NCBI GenBank assembly: GCA_020351895.1
Contig: CP070672.1
Span: forward strand, 2,715,862-2,723,591
Source of the DNA: Thermoplasmata archaeon
Lineage (GTDB): Archaea; Thermoplasmatota; Thermoplasmata; GCA-020350865
Direction of reading: 5' to 3'
DNA: 7,730 nucleotides
The notes under the pieces are model-generated. The model searched no databases, had not been told where the DNA came from, and was given only the letters and a program-made list of their open reading frames with translations. Shown piece by piece: positions 1 through 4,094 of the stretch (the first letter of the stretch is position 1; each line of letters starts with the position of its first letter). The translations under genes were made by a program, and so were the position numbers.

Positions 1-336
1 CTTCTTATCTGACTTCACATTCGAGAGGCTGAGAAGGTATTTCAGGAATGAATAGGTGGAAATCCCGTCATTTAATCCAAATTCTCCGGGTAGATAACCT
101 GTTCGCCTCCTTATTTCAATGGAATCTTTGTGGGAGTCCAAACCCAGAATCTTGATATCTCCCTTGGTCTTTGAAAGGAGCCCCAGACAAACCCTTATGG
201 TTGTGCTCTTTCCAGCACCATTTGGCCCCAAAAGCCCGAATATCTCCCCTTTTTCCACCTCCAAAGATAGGTCTTTGACAGCCGTAAAGTCCCCATACTT
301 CTTTGTCAGATTATCGATGACTACAGCAGGTTCCAT
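1..336 (-). CDS. ABC transporter ATP-binding protein, ABC-2/drug-export type (N-terminal part, cut by window edge)
   Basis: The reading frame enters from the left edge and gives the first 112 residues, starting MEPAVVIDNLTKKYGDFTAV. The Walker A motif GPNGAGKST is at about residues 37-45. The Q-loop region is replaced by a GYLPGEFGL stretch at about 80-88, a form common in ABC-2-type export ATPases. The signature motif and Walker B lie beyond the window. In this family the ATPase energises a separate membrane permease that exports drugs, lipids or peptides. No permease is visible here and it would be expected further left. The ATG is preceded by GGAG seven bases upstream, which supports this start. 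Upstream lie a TATA-like box and one copy of the dispersed palindrome (388-408). The family call is firm; the substrate is unknown. Confidence 0.9.
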   Translation of the reverse strand, partial: MEPAVVIDNLTKKYGDFTAVKDLSLEVEKGEIFGLLGPNGAGKSTTIRVCLGLLSKTKGDIKILGLDSHKDSIEIRRRTGYLPGEFGLNDGISTYSFLKYLLSLSNVKSDKK

Positions 337-387
337 ATTATCACTCCCGTGTCGAATTTGTCATCAAATCCGCATCCTATTAATTGT

Positions 388-408
388 GGAATATCCATGG
401 GATATCAT
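388..408. repeat. Dispersed 21-bp palindrome, copy 1 (degenerate)
   Basis: The left arm is GGAATATCC, the centre ATG and the right arm GGATATCAT. Against the consensus arms GGGATATCC and GGATATCCC, the left arm has one mismatch and the right arm two. It lies 52 bp upstream of the ABC ATPase start and touches that gene's TATA-like box, so it could overlap the transcription start. It is one of four copies in the window, all intergenic. An operator role is inferred. Confidence 0.75.
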
Positions 409-419
409 AAAAATATATC
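406..419 (-). promoter_or_regulatory. Probable TATA box for the ABC ATPase gene
   Basis: On the minus strand the sequence reads GATATATTTTTATG. A start about 25 bases downstream would fall inside palindrome copy 1 and give a leader of roughly 50 nt. A weaker AT-rich patch (ATTAATA, about 379-385) is an alternative. This is assigned from composition and spacing only. Confidence 0.4.
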
Positions 420-467
420 GGTAATGGTCTGAATATTTATTGATTATTCATACGATCAAGAAGGTCA

Positions 468-533
468 TCATAAATGCTTCATCCAGTATTTATAGAAGAA
501 GTAAGCCACAATAATGATCATCGCTGCCGCCAT
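468..533 (-). CDS. Hydrophobic 21-residue microprotein A (unknown function)
   Basis: This 22-codon frame, stop included, begins MAAAMIIIVAYFF and ends with KHL before TGA. About 15 residues are hydrophobic or aromatic, enough for one short membrane helix, followed by a basic tail (Lys and His). The ATG has a good Shine-Dalgarno site (GGTGA, four bases away), a TATA box GTATATAAAG about 40 bp upstream and a perfect palindrome copy just beyond it. A second, clearly related microgene (671-730) has the same promoter layout and start region. Shared peptide ends (MAA, YF, KHL) with diverged codons between them argue that the peptide is translated and under selection. The family is not recognised. 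Possible roles are a membrane microprotein that modulates a neighbouring transporter or a toxin-like peptide; neither is shown. Confidence 0.6.
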   Translation of the reverse strand: MAAAMIIIVAYFFYKYWMKHL

Positions 534-570
534 TTCTTCACCTTCTTGATATATAAACATTAATTTGGCG

Positions 571-580
571 CTTTATATAC
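571..580 (-). promoter_or_regulatory. TATA box of microgene A
   Basis: GTATATAAAG on the minus strand is a strong archaeal TATA element. Its centre is about 13 bp downstream of the palindrome edge and about 42 bp upstream of the microgene A start codon. That places the transcription start about 15-20 nt before the ATG, with the GGTGA site inside the leader. A second AT-rich patch (TTTATATAT, about 549-557) lies closer to the gene. Confidence 0.6.
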
Positions 581-587
581 GCTCTCA

Positions 588-608
588 GGGATATCCGTGG
601 GATATCCC
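588..608. repeat. Dispersed 21-bp palindrome, copy 2 (perfect arms)
   Basis: Arms GGGATATCC and GGATATCCC are separated by GTG. Each arm holds the 8-bp palindrome GGATATCC, and the two blocks are 11-12 bp apart, so both would face the same side of the helix. It sits directly upstream of the TATA box of microgene A, where an activator or repressor next to the BRE would act. Operator function is inferred. Confidence 0.8.
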
Positions 609-670
609 ATGTCAGAGGGTATTACGATTGATAATCACAGGCGATACTGAACAGTTCAATTAGATGAAAT

Positions 671-730
671 TTAGTTATATAAATGCTTCAACACGAAATA
701 CGAAACAATTATGAACACAACTGCCGCCAT
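671..730 (-). CDS. Hydrophobic 19-residue microprotein B, paralogue of A
   Basis: The predicted peptide is MAAVVFIIVSYFVLKHLYN, followed by TAA. Aligned with microprotein A it shares MAA, the IIV core, an aromatic YF pair and the C-terminal KHL, and is shorter by a few residues before KHL. It looks like a single short membrane helix with a small basic/aromatic tail. GGTGA lies four to five bases before ATG, the same context as in copy A. A TATA box (762-774) and a palindrome copy (782-802) precede it at the same spacing, 51 versus 54 nt from palindrome edge to ATG. A tandem duplication of a whole palindrome-promoter-gene cassette followed by divergence explains this best. Function is unknown. 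Confidence 0.6.
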   Translation of the reverse strand: MAAVVFIIVSYFVLKHLYN

Positions 731-761
731 ATCTTCACCTTCTAATTCTATGATTCACTTC

Positions 762-774
762 ATTTAATATAAAC
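762..774 (-). promoter_or_regulatory. TATA box of microgene B
   Basis: The minus strand reads TTTATATTAAATG. Its centre is about 14 bp from the palindrome edge, nearly the same as for microgene A. It is about 38 bp upstream of the ATG. The agreement between the two cassettes is the main support. Confidence 0.55.
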
Positions 775-781
775 CATCTTC

Positions 782-802
782 GGGATATCCATGGGAAGTC
801 CC
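782..802. repeat. Dispersed 21-bp palindrome, copy 3
   Basis: The left arm GGGATATCC and centre ATG match the consensus. The right arm GGAAGTCCC carries two mismatches. It starts four bases after the stop codon of the cation exchanger and lies just upstream of the microgene B TATA box. No T-run follows on the minus strand, so a terminator role is less likely than an operator role. Confidence 0.7.
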
Positions 803-806
803 AAGT

Positions 807-1751
807 TTACCCAAAATTCAACCACAAAAATATCGCATAAATGGCCACAAAAACAATACCTTCCCATCTTTGTAATTTTCGACCTGTGAACATGAATATT
901 AAAAGAAGACCAGCGCCAAGGATCATAATCGGTATATTGATATAAAATAGCAAAGAATCAACGGCAAGGCTGGAGACGAGGGCTGCGGCGCCGATCACCC
1001 ATAATATATTGAATATATTGCTTCCGATTATATTACCTATTGAAATATCCTCATGCTTCTTCAGAATCGCAACCAAGGAGACGGTCAACTCTGGAACCGA
1101 TGTTCCAAAAGCGACCAGAGTTGAGCCTATGACAGCCTTAGATATGCCAAATTCAAAGGAGATGTCTACTGCTGAATCCACAAGAAGCTTTGAACCCAAA
1201 AAAACACCTATACAGCCTATAACCAGCAATGCCACGGCTCTTGCCAAACCTTTTTTGTCTTTTTTAATGGCCACATCATTATTGTTATTATTGTTATTTC
1301 TTTTCTCGATCTTATTCTGCCTGTATAAAAAGAACATATAGATAACAAAGAGTATCATTAACAAGAGTCCTTCCCATCTTGCTATCCCATTGAACACAAA
1401 TAGTATGAAGAGAAGGGAGACACCCAACATGACAAGGCCATCCCTTCGCACGTTTTTCACAGAAATCTGCCTAAATATCAGGCATATACCGAGAACCAGT
1501 GCGATATTTGTTATGTTGCTTCCAACCACATTCCCAACTGCAATTCCTCCTTCACCTGTATATGATGCATAAACCGAAGCCCCTAATTCTGGCAGGGATG
1601 TGCCCATGGATACTAAAGTGAGTCCAATAATCAGCTTGCTGACCCCAAAATGTCTAGCAATAAATGCCGCACTGTCTACAAAAAAATCGCTACCTTTTAT
1701 GAGGATGGCTAAACCAAGTACGAAGAGAAAAATGCTTAGGATTATTTCCAT
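807..1751 (-). CDS. Sodium/calcium exchanger family protein (CaCA superfamily, YrbG-like)
   Basis: The 314-residue protein has about ten hydrophobic segments in two homologous halves. The alpha-1 repeat carries GTSLPE (residues 50-55) and GNVVGSNITN (73-82). The alpha-2 repeat carries GTSVPE (216-221) and GNIIGSNIFN (239-248). These are the ion-binding hallmarks of cation/calcium exchangers, with the acidic ligands seen here as Glu55 and Glu221. The length is normal for prokaryotic members. The halves are joined by a charged cytosolic loop (about 144-170) that contains seven consecutive Asn. Known members exchange Ca2+ for Na+ or H+ across the membrane; the ion here is not decided. An in-frame TAA lies just upstream of the ATG, which fixes the start. 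The Shine-Dalgarno site is weak, so coupling to an upstream short frame is possible. Confidence 0.93.
   Translation of the reverse strand: MEIILSIFLFVLGLAILIKGSDFFVDSAAFIARHFGVSKLIIGLTLVSMGTSLPELGASVYASYTGEGGIAVGNVVGSNITNIALVLGICLIFRQISVKNVRRDGLVMLGVSLLFILFVFNGIARWEGLLLMILFVIYMFFLYRQNKIEKRNNNNNNNDVAIKKDKKGLARAVALLVIGCIGVFLGSKLLVDSAVDISFEFGISKAVIGSTLVAFGTSVPELTVSLVAILKKHEDISIGNIIGSNIFNILWVIGAAALVSSLAVDSLLFYINIPIMILGAGLLLIFMFTGRKLQRWEGIVFVAIYAIFLWLNFG
1278..1298 (-). repeat. AAT/AAC trinucleotide tract coding for seven Asn in the exchanger
   Basis: Seven Asn codons mixing AAT and AAC run at residues 152-158 in the cytosolic loop between the two exchanger halves. Lys/Arg-rich stretches flank them. 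The loop is the least constrained part of this family, so the tract may vary in length between strains without loss of frame. Confidence 0.85.
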
Positions 1752-1754
1752 GCT

Positions 1755-1886
1755 TTACCAACCGAATTTCAGCAACCTGATTCGTCTGGGAGTTCTTCTA
1801 CCGAAACAGCGAAAGGAAATTGTGCGAAGACGTCTCCAATTGCGTATTCTTTTTTTGGTATTCCTCTCATCTTTTGAAGCCTTCAT
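1755..1886 (-). CDS. Doubtful small basic ORF in the exchanger leader
   Basis: This 43-codon frame starts MKASKDERNTKK and is very Arg-rich, ending LLKFGW. Its TAA is three bases before the exchanger ATG, which would allow translational coupling. Against it, the Arg codons include several CGN types that are uncommon in the neighbouring genes, and the ATG has only a weak GGGGA site. A strong AGGAGGTG (1913-1920) lies too far from that ATG. It would fit an in-frame ATT at 1902-1904 instead, extending the peptide by six residues. No family is recognised, and the stretch may simply be a structured leader. Confidence 0.25.
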   Translation of the reverse strand: MKASKDERNTKKRIRNWRRLRTISFRCFGRRTPRRIRLLKFGW

Positions 1887-1967
1887 TTGGATTCCCCTGG
1901 AAATTTAGAATACACCTCCTAAATTTGATACTGTCATTAGACCGCAGCTGGACTCTTTGAAAATTCT

Positions 1968-1978
1968 GTTTATATTGC
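1968..1978 (-). promoter_or_regulatory. Probable TATA box for the exchanger transcript
   Basis: GCAATATAAAC on the minus strand is a good TATA-like element. A start about 25 bases downstream, near 1945, would put AGGAGGTG (1913-1920) about 25 nt into the transcript and the exchanger ATG about 190 nt in. Confidence 0.45.
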
Positions 1979-2044
1979 ATATCTTGTATCGCATTGTTCT
2001 AACCCAAATCTAAAAATTCGTTTACCTCAATAAAAATAATGCGG

Positions 2045-2065
2045 GGGATATCCATGGGATATCCC
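2045..2065. repeat. Dispersed 21-bp palindrome, copy 4 (perfect arms, ATG centre)
   Basis: Arms GGGATATCC and GGATATCCC flank ATG, so this copy matches the consensus exactly. It lies in the divergent region, about 60 bp upstream of the TATA box of the winged-helix gene on the plus strand. It is also about 11 bp from a weak TATA-like patch (TTATTTTTATT, 2029-2039) read on the minus strand. It could therefore serve either side. The adjacent DNA-binding protein gene makes autoregulation an open possibility. Confidence 0.8.
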
Positions 2066-2125
2066 AGGAACAATGTTTACTCGACCTGAAGTAGCTTTCT
2101 TCCAATTGCCGATATCGAAAAAGGG

Positions 2126-2140
2126 TTTTTAAAAATAATA
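2126..2140 (+). promoter_or_regulatory. Probable TATA box of the winged-helix/TerB gene
   Basis: A TTTTTAAAAATAATA stretch is centred about 52 bp before the ATG at 2186. The predicted start near 2158 gives a short leader of about 28 nt. That leader has AGGT (2163-2166) but no strong Shine-Dalgarno site at the usual distance. Confidence 0.5.
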
Positions 2141-2185
2141 TAATGTACCCGTTACTTTCTTATAGGTCAAATAAGATTTCCAAAC

Positions 2186-2965
2186 ATGAACAAGGCCCAA
2201 GGGAAGTTCCGTTTCACAATAGAGGATAGGATTCTTTTACATCTTTTGGATTATACGAAATACAGGGATGAGGTGGAGGTCCCTCAGAACATTACCCAGC
2301 AGGGAATCTCTGAGGGAGTAGGAATCAAGAAAAAACACATTCCCAGGGCCATGAAGACCATGGCCGATAAGGATCTTATAGCTGAGAGGACGGCTCATGT
2401 TTCAGGCAAGACCCAAAGAATGAAAACCTACCATCTGACTATTAAAGGCGAGGAAAGGGCCAGAAGATTAAGGAGTCATGTAAAAGACCTCATCATAAAT
2501 GTTAAGAATGGGGCAGGGAAAATTAAGGAGATGGTGATAACAGATTTGGGTACCGCTCTTAAAGATTCTTATTCCCTGGCCCAGGTTCTTTCTTACGTAT
2601 CATCAGAGGGCATATTCGATCTTGAGCGGGTCAAGGAGACTAGAGAGGAGGAGAAGAAGGAGGAGAAGAGGGACGATCTTGAGATATACAAAAAGGCCCT
2701 TGAGCAGGTTTGGAAGGATGGAAGGATGACCAGCGATGAGAGGGACATTTTGCACATTCTGAGAGAGCGGCTCAATGTTACTGATAAGGAGCATTTGATT
2801 TTAGAAGAGGAGATACTTGAGAGTGCAGAGAAAGGCGCGGACAGGCAGGTGAAAGCCGTTTACAAGGTAGCATTGGAGCAGGCACTGGCTGATGGCAAGA
2901 TCACACAGGATGAGCGAGATATTCTTGAAAAGATAAAAAAGCGATTTCATATAGAAGATGTTTAA
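2186..2965 (+). CDS. Winged-helix DNA-binding protein with two C-terminal TerB-like repeats
   Basis: The protein has 259 residues. Residues about 10-96 resemble a MarR-type winged helix: a helical start, a likely recognition region around QQGISEGVGIKKKHIPRAM, then a basic wing around TAHVSGKTQRMKTYHLT. A variable linker and a highly charged, probably coiled segment (148-163, EEEKKEEKR) follow. Two similar blocks complete the protein. The first (about 166-200) contains YKKALEQVWKDGRMTSDERD and the second (224-259) contains YKVALEQALADGKITQDERD. The DGxxTxDERDIL pattern is typical of TerB/DjlA-like helical domains, whose acidic residues may bind metal. I infer a transcription regulator sensing a metal ion, stress or a partner through the TerB part. 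It follows a perfect palindrome copy and ends at a T-run terminator, so it looks monocistronic. The fold calls are confident; the ligand and targets are unknown. Confidence 0.85.
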   Translation: MNKAQGKFRFTIEDRILLHLLDYTKYRDEVEVPQNITQQGISEGVGIKKKHIPRAMKTMADKDLIAERTAHVSGKTQRMKTYHLTIKGEERARRLRSHVKDLIINVKNGAGKIKEMVITDLGTALKDSYSLAQVLSYVSSEGIFDLERVKETREEEKKEEKRDDLEIYKKALEQVWKDGRMTSDERDILHILRERLNVTDKEHLILEEEILESAEKGADRQVKAVYKVALEQALADGKITQDERDILEKIKKRFHIEDV

Positions 2966-2975
2966 TTCTTTTTTT
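2966..2975 (+). terminator. T-run terminator after the winged-helix/TerB gene
   Basis: TTCTTTTTTT begins immediately after the stop codon. A run of Ts without a hairpin is the usual archaeal intrinsic termination signal. Confidence 0.6.
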
Positions 2976-3110
2976 AAATATTGGAACCCGCTCCAGTATG
3001 TAAGCTTAAAAACTTGGTGCATATTAGCATAACTTGAACTCGTGTAAGGACCATGGAATTTAAGAGGAATAAGTCTCCAATATTCATAATCACTAATAAC
3101 TACGAAAAAT

Positions 3111-3120
3111 CTTTATAAAG
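3111..3120 (+). promoter_or_regulatory. TATA box of the tRNA-Tyr gene
   Basis: CTTTATAAAG is a near-ideal archaeal TATA box, preceded by an A-rich BRE-like stretch. Transcription would start near 3140, about 12-15 nt before the mature tRNA 5' end, leaving a short leader for RNase P to remove. Confidence 0.65.
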
Positions 3121-3153
3121 CATTACATATGAGGAGATATCATACGCTCAAAT

Positions 3154-3272
3154 CCCCACTTAGCTTAGACTGGCTAGAGCGACGGACTGTAGTTTGTGTT
3201 TCGGTGCAACCGAATGCCGAAGCTTTGGCCGATATCCGTAGATCCCCGGTTCAAATCCGGGAGTGGGGACCA
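3154..3272 (+). tRNA. tRNA-Tyr(GUA), split by an intron
   Basis: The acceptor stem pairs CCCCACT (3154-3160) with AGTGGGG (3262-3268). Discriminator A (3269) and an encoded CCA (3270-3272) follow. The D-stem is GCTT/GAGC. The anticodon stem is ACGGA (3182-3186) with TCCGT (3235-3239), and the anticodon GTA is at 3189-3191 after the conserved C-T. The T-arm is CCCGG, loop TTCAAAT, CCGGG. C1-G72 with A73 is the archaeal/eukaryotic tyrosine identity set, which agrees with the anticodon. A 41-nt insertion follows position 37. The mature molecule would be 78 nt including CCA. The hypothetical frame crossing this gene is not a protein. Confidence 0.95.
3193..3233 (+). other. tRNA-Tyr intron at canonical position 37/38 (41 nt)
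   Basis: These boundaries follow from restoring the anticodon loop CTGTAGA between perfect anticodon-stem arms. The intron contains a 6-bp hairpin (TTCGGT, loop GCA, ACCGAA) and a second possible hairpin (GCCGA, loop AGCT, TTGGC). I could not draw a standard bulge-helix-bulge with a 4-bp central helix between the anticodon loop and the intron 3' end. The splice motif is therefore relaxed, or a base or two off in my reading. Confidence 0.8.
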
Positions 3273-3279
3273 CTTCTCC

Positions 3280-3285
3280 TTTTTT
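3280..3285 (+). terminator. T-run terminator of tRNA-Tyr
   Basis: Six Ts lie eight bases after the CCA end, as expected for an archaeal tRNA gene. Confidence 0.55.
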
Positions 3286-3326
3286 ATCAAACCAAGCAAT
3301 GTATAGGGTTTGAACCCTTGGGTTCA

Positions 3327-3367
3327 TTGACGAATTTGATGAAGAGAAATATAGCTAAATTCGTCAA
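3327..3367. repeat. 11-bp perfect inverted repeat downstream of tRNA-Tyr
   Basis: TTGACGAATTT (3327-3337) and AAATTCGTCAA (3357-3367) are exact reverse complements around a 19-nt loop. GATGAAGAG follows the left arm (3338-3346) and recurs three bases after the right arm (3371-3379) as a direct repeat. A separate inverted pair, TGAACCC/GGGTTCA, lies at 3311-3326. There is no T-run after it, so this is not a typical terminator. Confidence 0.75.
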
Positions 3368-3405
3368 GAAGATGAAGAGGAACAATGAGTAGGTTCTTCA
3401 TCTGA

Positions 3406-3425
3406 AAATCCGGGAGCGGGGACCA
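3406..3425 (+). repeat. Direct repeat of the tRNA-Tyr 3' end (att-like)
   Basis: These 20 bases match 3253-3272, which run from the T-loop through CCA, at 19 of 20 positions; the only difference is T to C at 3417. The copies are 153 bp apart. Both are followed by T-rich DNA. No anticodon or D-arm accompanies the second copy, so it is not a second tRNA. Duplication of a tRNA 3' end is the usual footprint of integrase-mediated insertion, although only about 130 bp lies between the copies and no integrase gene is present. Confidence 0.8.
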
Positions 3426-3516
3426 TTTATATTTTTTATTATATTAGGACAAGTAAAAGATGGGTGGAGAGGGATAGGTGGAGGGAAATGAGCAGGAACC
3501 AGGGAGGTTTTTCCTT

Positions 3517-3535
3517 TGAGGTGACCCTCACCTCA
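3517..3535. repeat. Short strong hairpin
   Basis: TGAGGTGA and TCACCTCA form a perfect 8-bp stem around a CCC loop. No T-run follows on the plus strand. It could be an operator or part of an RNA. Nothing adjacent decides its role. Confidence 0.6.
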
Positions 3536-3562
3536 GTAACATCGTAAAGAATAAGAACGAAA

Positions 3563-3592
3563 AATGCATTTCAACTTTAAAGTTCATGCATT
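3563..3592. repeat. 30-bp near-palindrome
   Basis: AATGCAT outer arms enclose the perfect 12-bp palindrome AACTTTAAAGTT. The left half has two extra bases. It lies about 110 bp upstream of the DsrE-like gene and could be a regulator site or an AT-rich structural element. Confidence 0.5.
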
Positions 3593-3648
3593 AAAAAGGG
3601 GAGGTAACGAATTTACGAATATTATACAGATGTAGAATAACAAGGGTT

Positions 3649-3684
3649 ATCGATTATTATATGATGAATCGAATGATCGATTAT
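3649..3684 (+). promoter_or_regulatory. Promoter of the DsrE-like/desulfurase operon with flanking ATCGATTAT repeats
   Basis: A TATA-like element TTATTATATG (about 3653-3662) lies between two exact ATCGATTAT direct repeats (3649-3657 and 3676-3684), with a partial AATCGA at 3667-3672. The start site expected about 25 bp after the TATA box would fall within the second repeat. This arrangement suits a repressor that covers the promoter, but the regulator is unknown. Confidence 0.45.
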
Positions 3685-3700
3685 GATAGGAGGTAGAAAC

Positions 3701-4066
3701 ATGAGTGGTGAAAAAATTCTATATGTCCAAACAAGCGGAACAAATACGCCCGAGAGGCTTTACTCACCTTTTGTTTTGGCCCAGACAGCCAAAGCAATGG
3801 ATATGAACCCAGCAATCTATTTTTTGGGAATGGGTTTGACGGTTCTTCGGAAAGGAGAGGCAGAGAAAATCCAAATGGGGACCTTTCCATCCCTAAAAGA
3901 GGTGATGGATCAAGCCTTGAAGGCAGGAATTACATTCTATGTTTGCGAGGCAAGTAAACAGATGCTCGGCTGGGATGAAACCAACCTTATTGAAGAAGCA
4001 AAGATCGTTGGGGCGGCAACATTAAACGATCTCGTTCTGGAATACGATGCCGTGATGTGGTTCTAA
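3701..4066 (+). CDS. DsrE/DsrF-like sulfur-relay family protein
   Basis: The 121-residue protein begins MSGEKILYVQTSGTNTPERL and has the short alpha/beta pattern of DsrE/TusD/YchN proteins. A single Cys82 occurs in FYVCEASKQMLG, the place of the persulfide-carrying cysteine in family members that hand sulfur between enzymes. The start at 3701 is chosen because AGGAGGT (3688-3694) lies six bases upstream; an in-frame ATG at 3683 lies before that site and would add only six residues. It is cytosolic, with no signal peptide. The cysteine desulfurase homologue begins 28 bases after its stop, so the two are very likely co-transcribed, and a sulfur donor-acceptor pair is a reasonable inference. Biochemical partners are not shown by the sequence. 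Confidence 0.85.
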   Translation: MSGEKILYVQTSGTNTPERLYSPFVLAQTAKAMDMNPAIYFLGMGLTVLRKGEAEKIQMGTFPSLKEVMDQALKAGITFYVCEASKQMLGWDETNLIEEAKIVGAATLNDLVLEYDAVMWF

Positions 4067-4094
4067 AGTGCATATCTATCAGGGGATGATGTAA

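Larger units (their letters stand above)
1752..2044. other. Leader and divergent intergenic region between exchanger and winged-helix gene
   Basis: Apart from the doubtful small ORF, no gene is supported here. On the minus strand it holds a TATA box near 1968-1978 and an AGGAGGTG site at 1913-1920 with no ATG/GTG/TTG at a usable distance. The predicted exchanger leader is about 190 nt, long for an archaeal mRNA. An AGACGTCT palindrome and nearby complementary GGAG/CTCC stretches suggest some folding. I could not match it to a known riboswitch. Confidence 0.5.
3273..3700. other. Gene-free region between tRNA-Tyr and the sulfur cluster
   Basis: No credible coding frame is present. The stretch holds an 11-bp inverted repeat, a copy of the tRNA 3' end, a purine/G-rich patch (about 3461-3512), an 8-bp hairpin, a 30-bp near-palindrome, an isolated GGGGAGGTAA without a start codon (3598-3607) and the promoter of the DsrE-like gene. 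The mix of a duplicated tRNA end and repeats resembles a scar left by an integrated element; that reading is inferred. Confidence 0.5.

Noticed and set aside
782..802. Palindrome copy 3 as the exchanger's terminator hairpin
   Set aside because: No T-run follows on the minus strand, and identical elements occur in promoter positions elsewhere in the window.
388..802. CRISPR-like array formed by the regularly repeated palindromes
   Set aside because: The spacing is near 200 bp with promoters and genes between copies, and the copies diverge. There are no uniform spacers and no cas genes.
1009..1341. Plus-strand frame opposite the exchanger
   Set aside because: It is antisense to a well-supported exchanger gene, with no ribosome site or recognisable domain.
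3053..3118. 21-residue frame starting MEFKRNK upstream of the tRNA
   Set aside because: The ribosome site is weak, there is no paralogue, and its stop codon lies inside the tRNA TATA box. It is probably chance.
3230..3240. GATATCCGT at the intron end as a fifth palindrome copy
   Set aside because: Only part of one arm matches, and the bases are explained by the anticodon stem of the tRNA.
3129..3392. 87-codon plus-strand frame across the tRNA region
   Set aside because: It reads through the whole tRNA-Tyr and its intron, has no ribosome site, and shows no protein-like composition.
3336..3405. Possible C/D-box small RNA (TTGATGA at 3336, CTGA at 3402)
   Set aside because: The inner D' and C' boxes are imperfect and their spacing is too long; the flanking stem is only about four A-T pairs.
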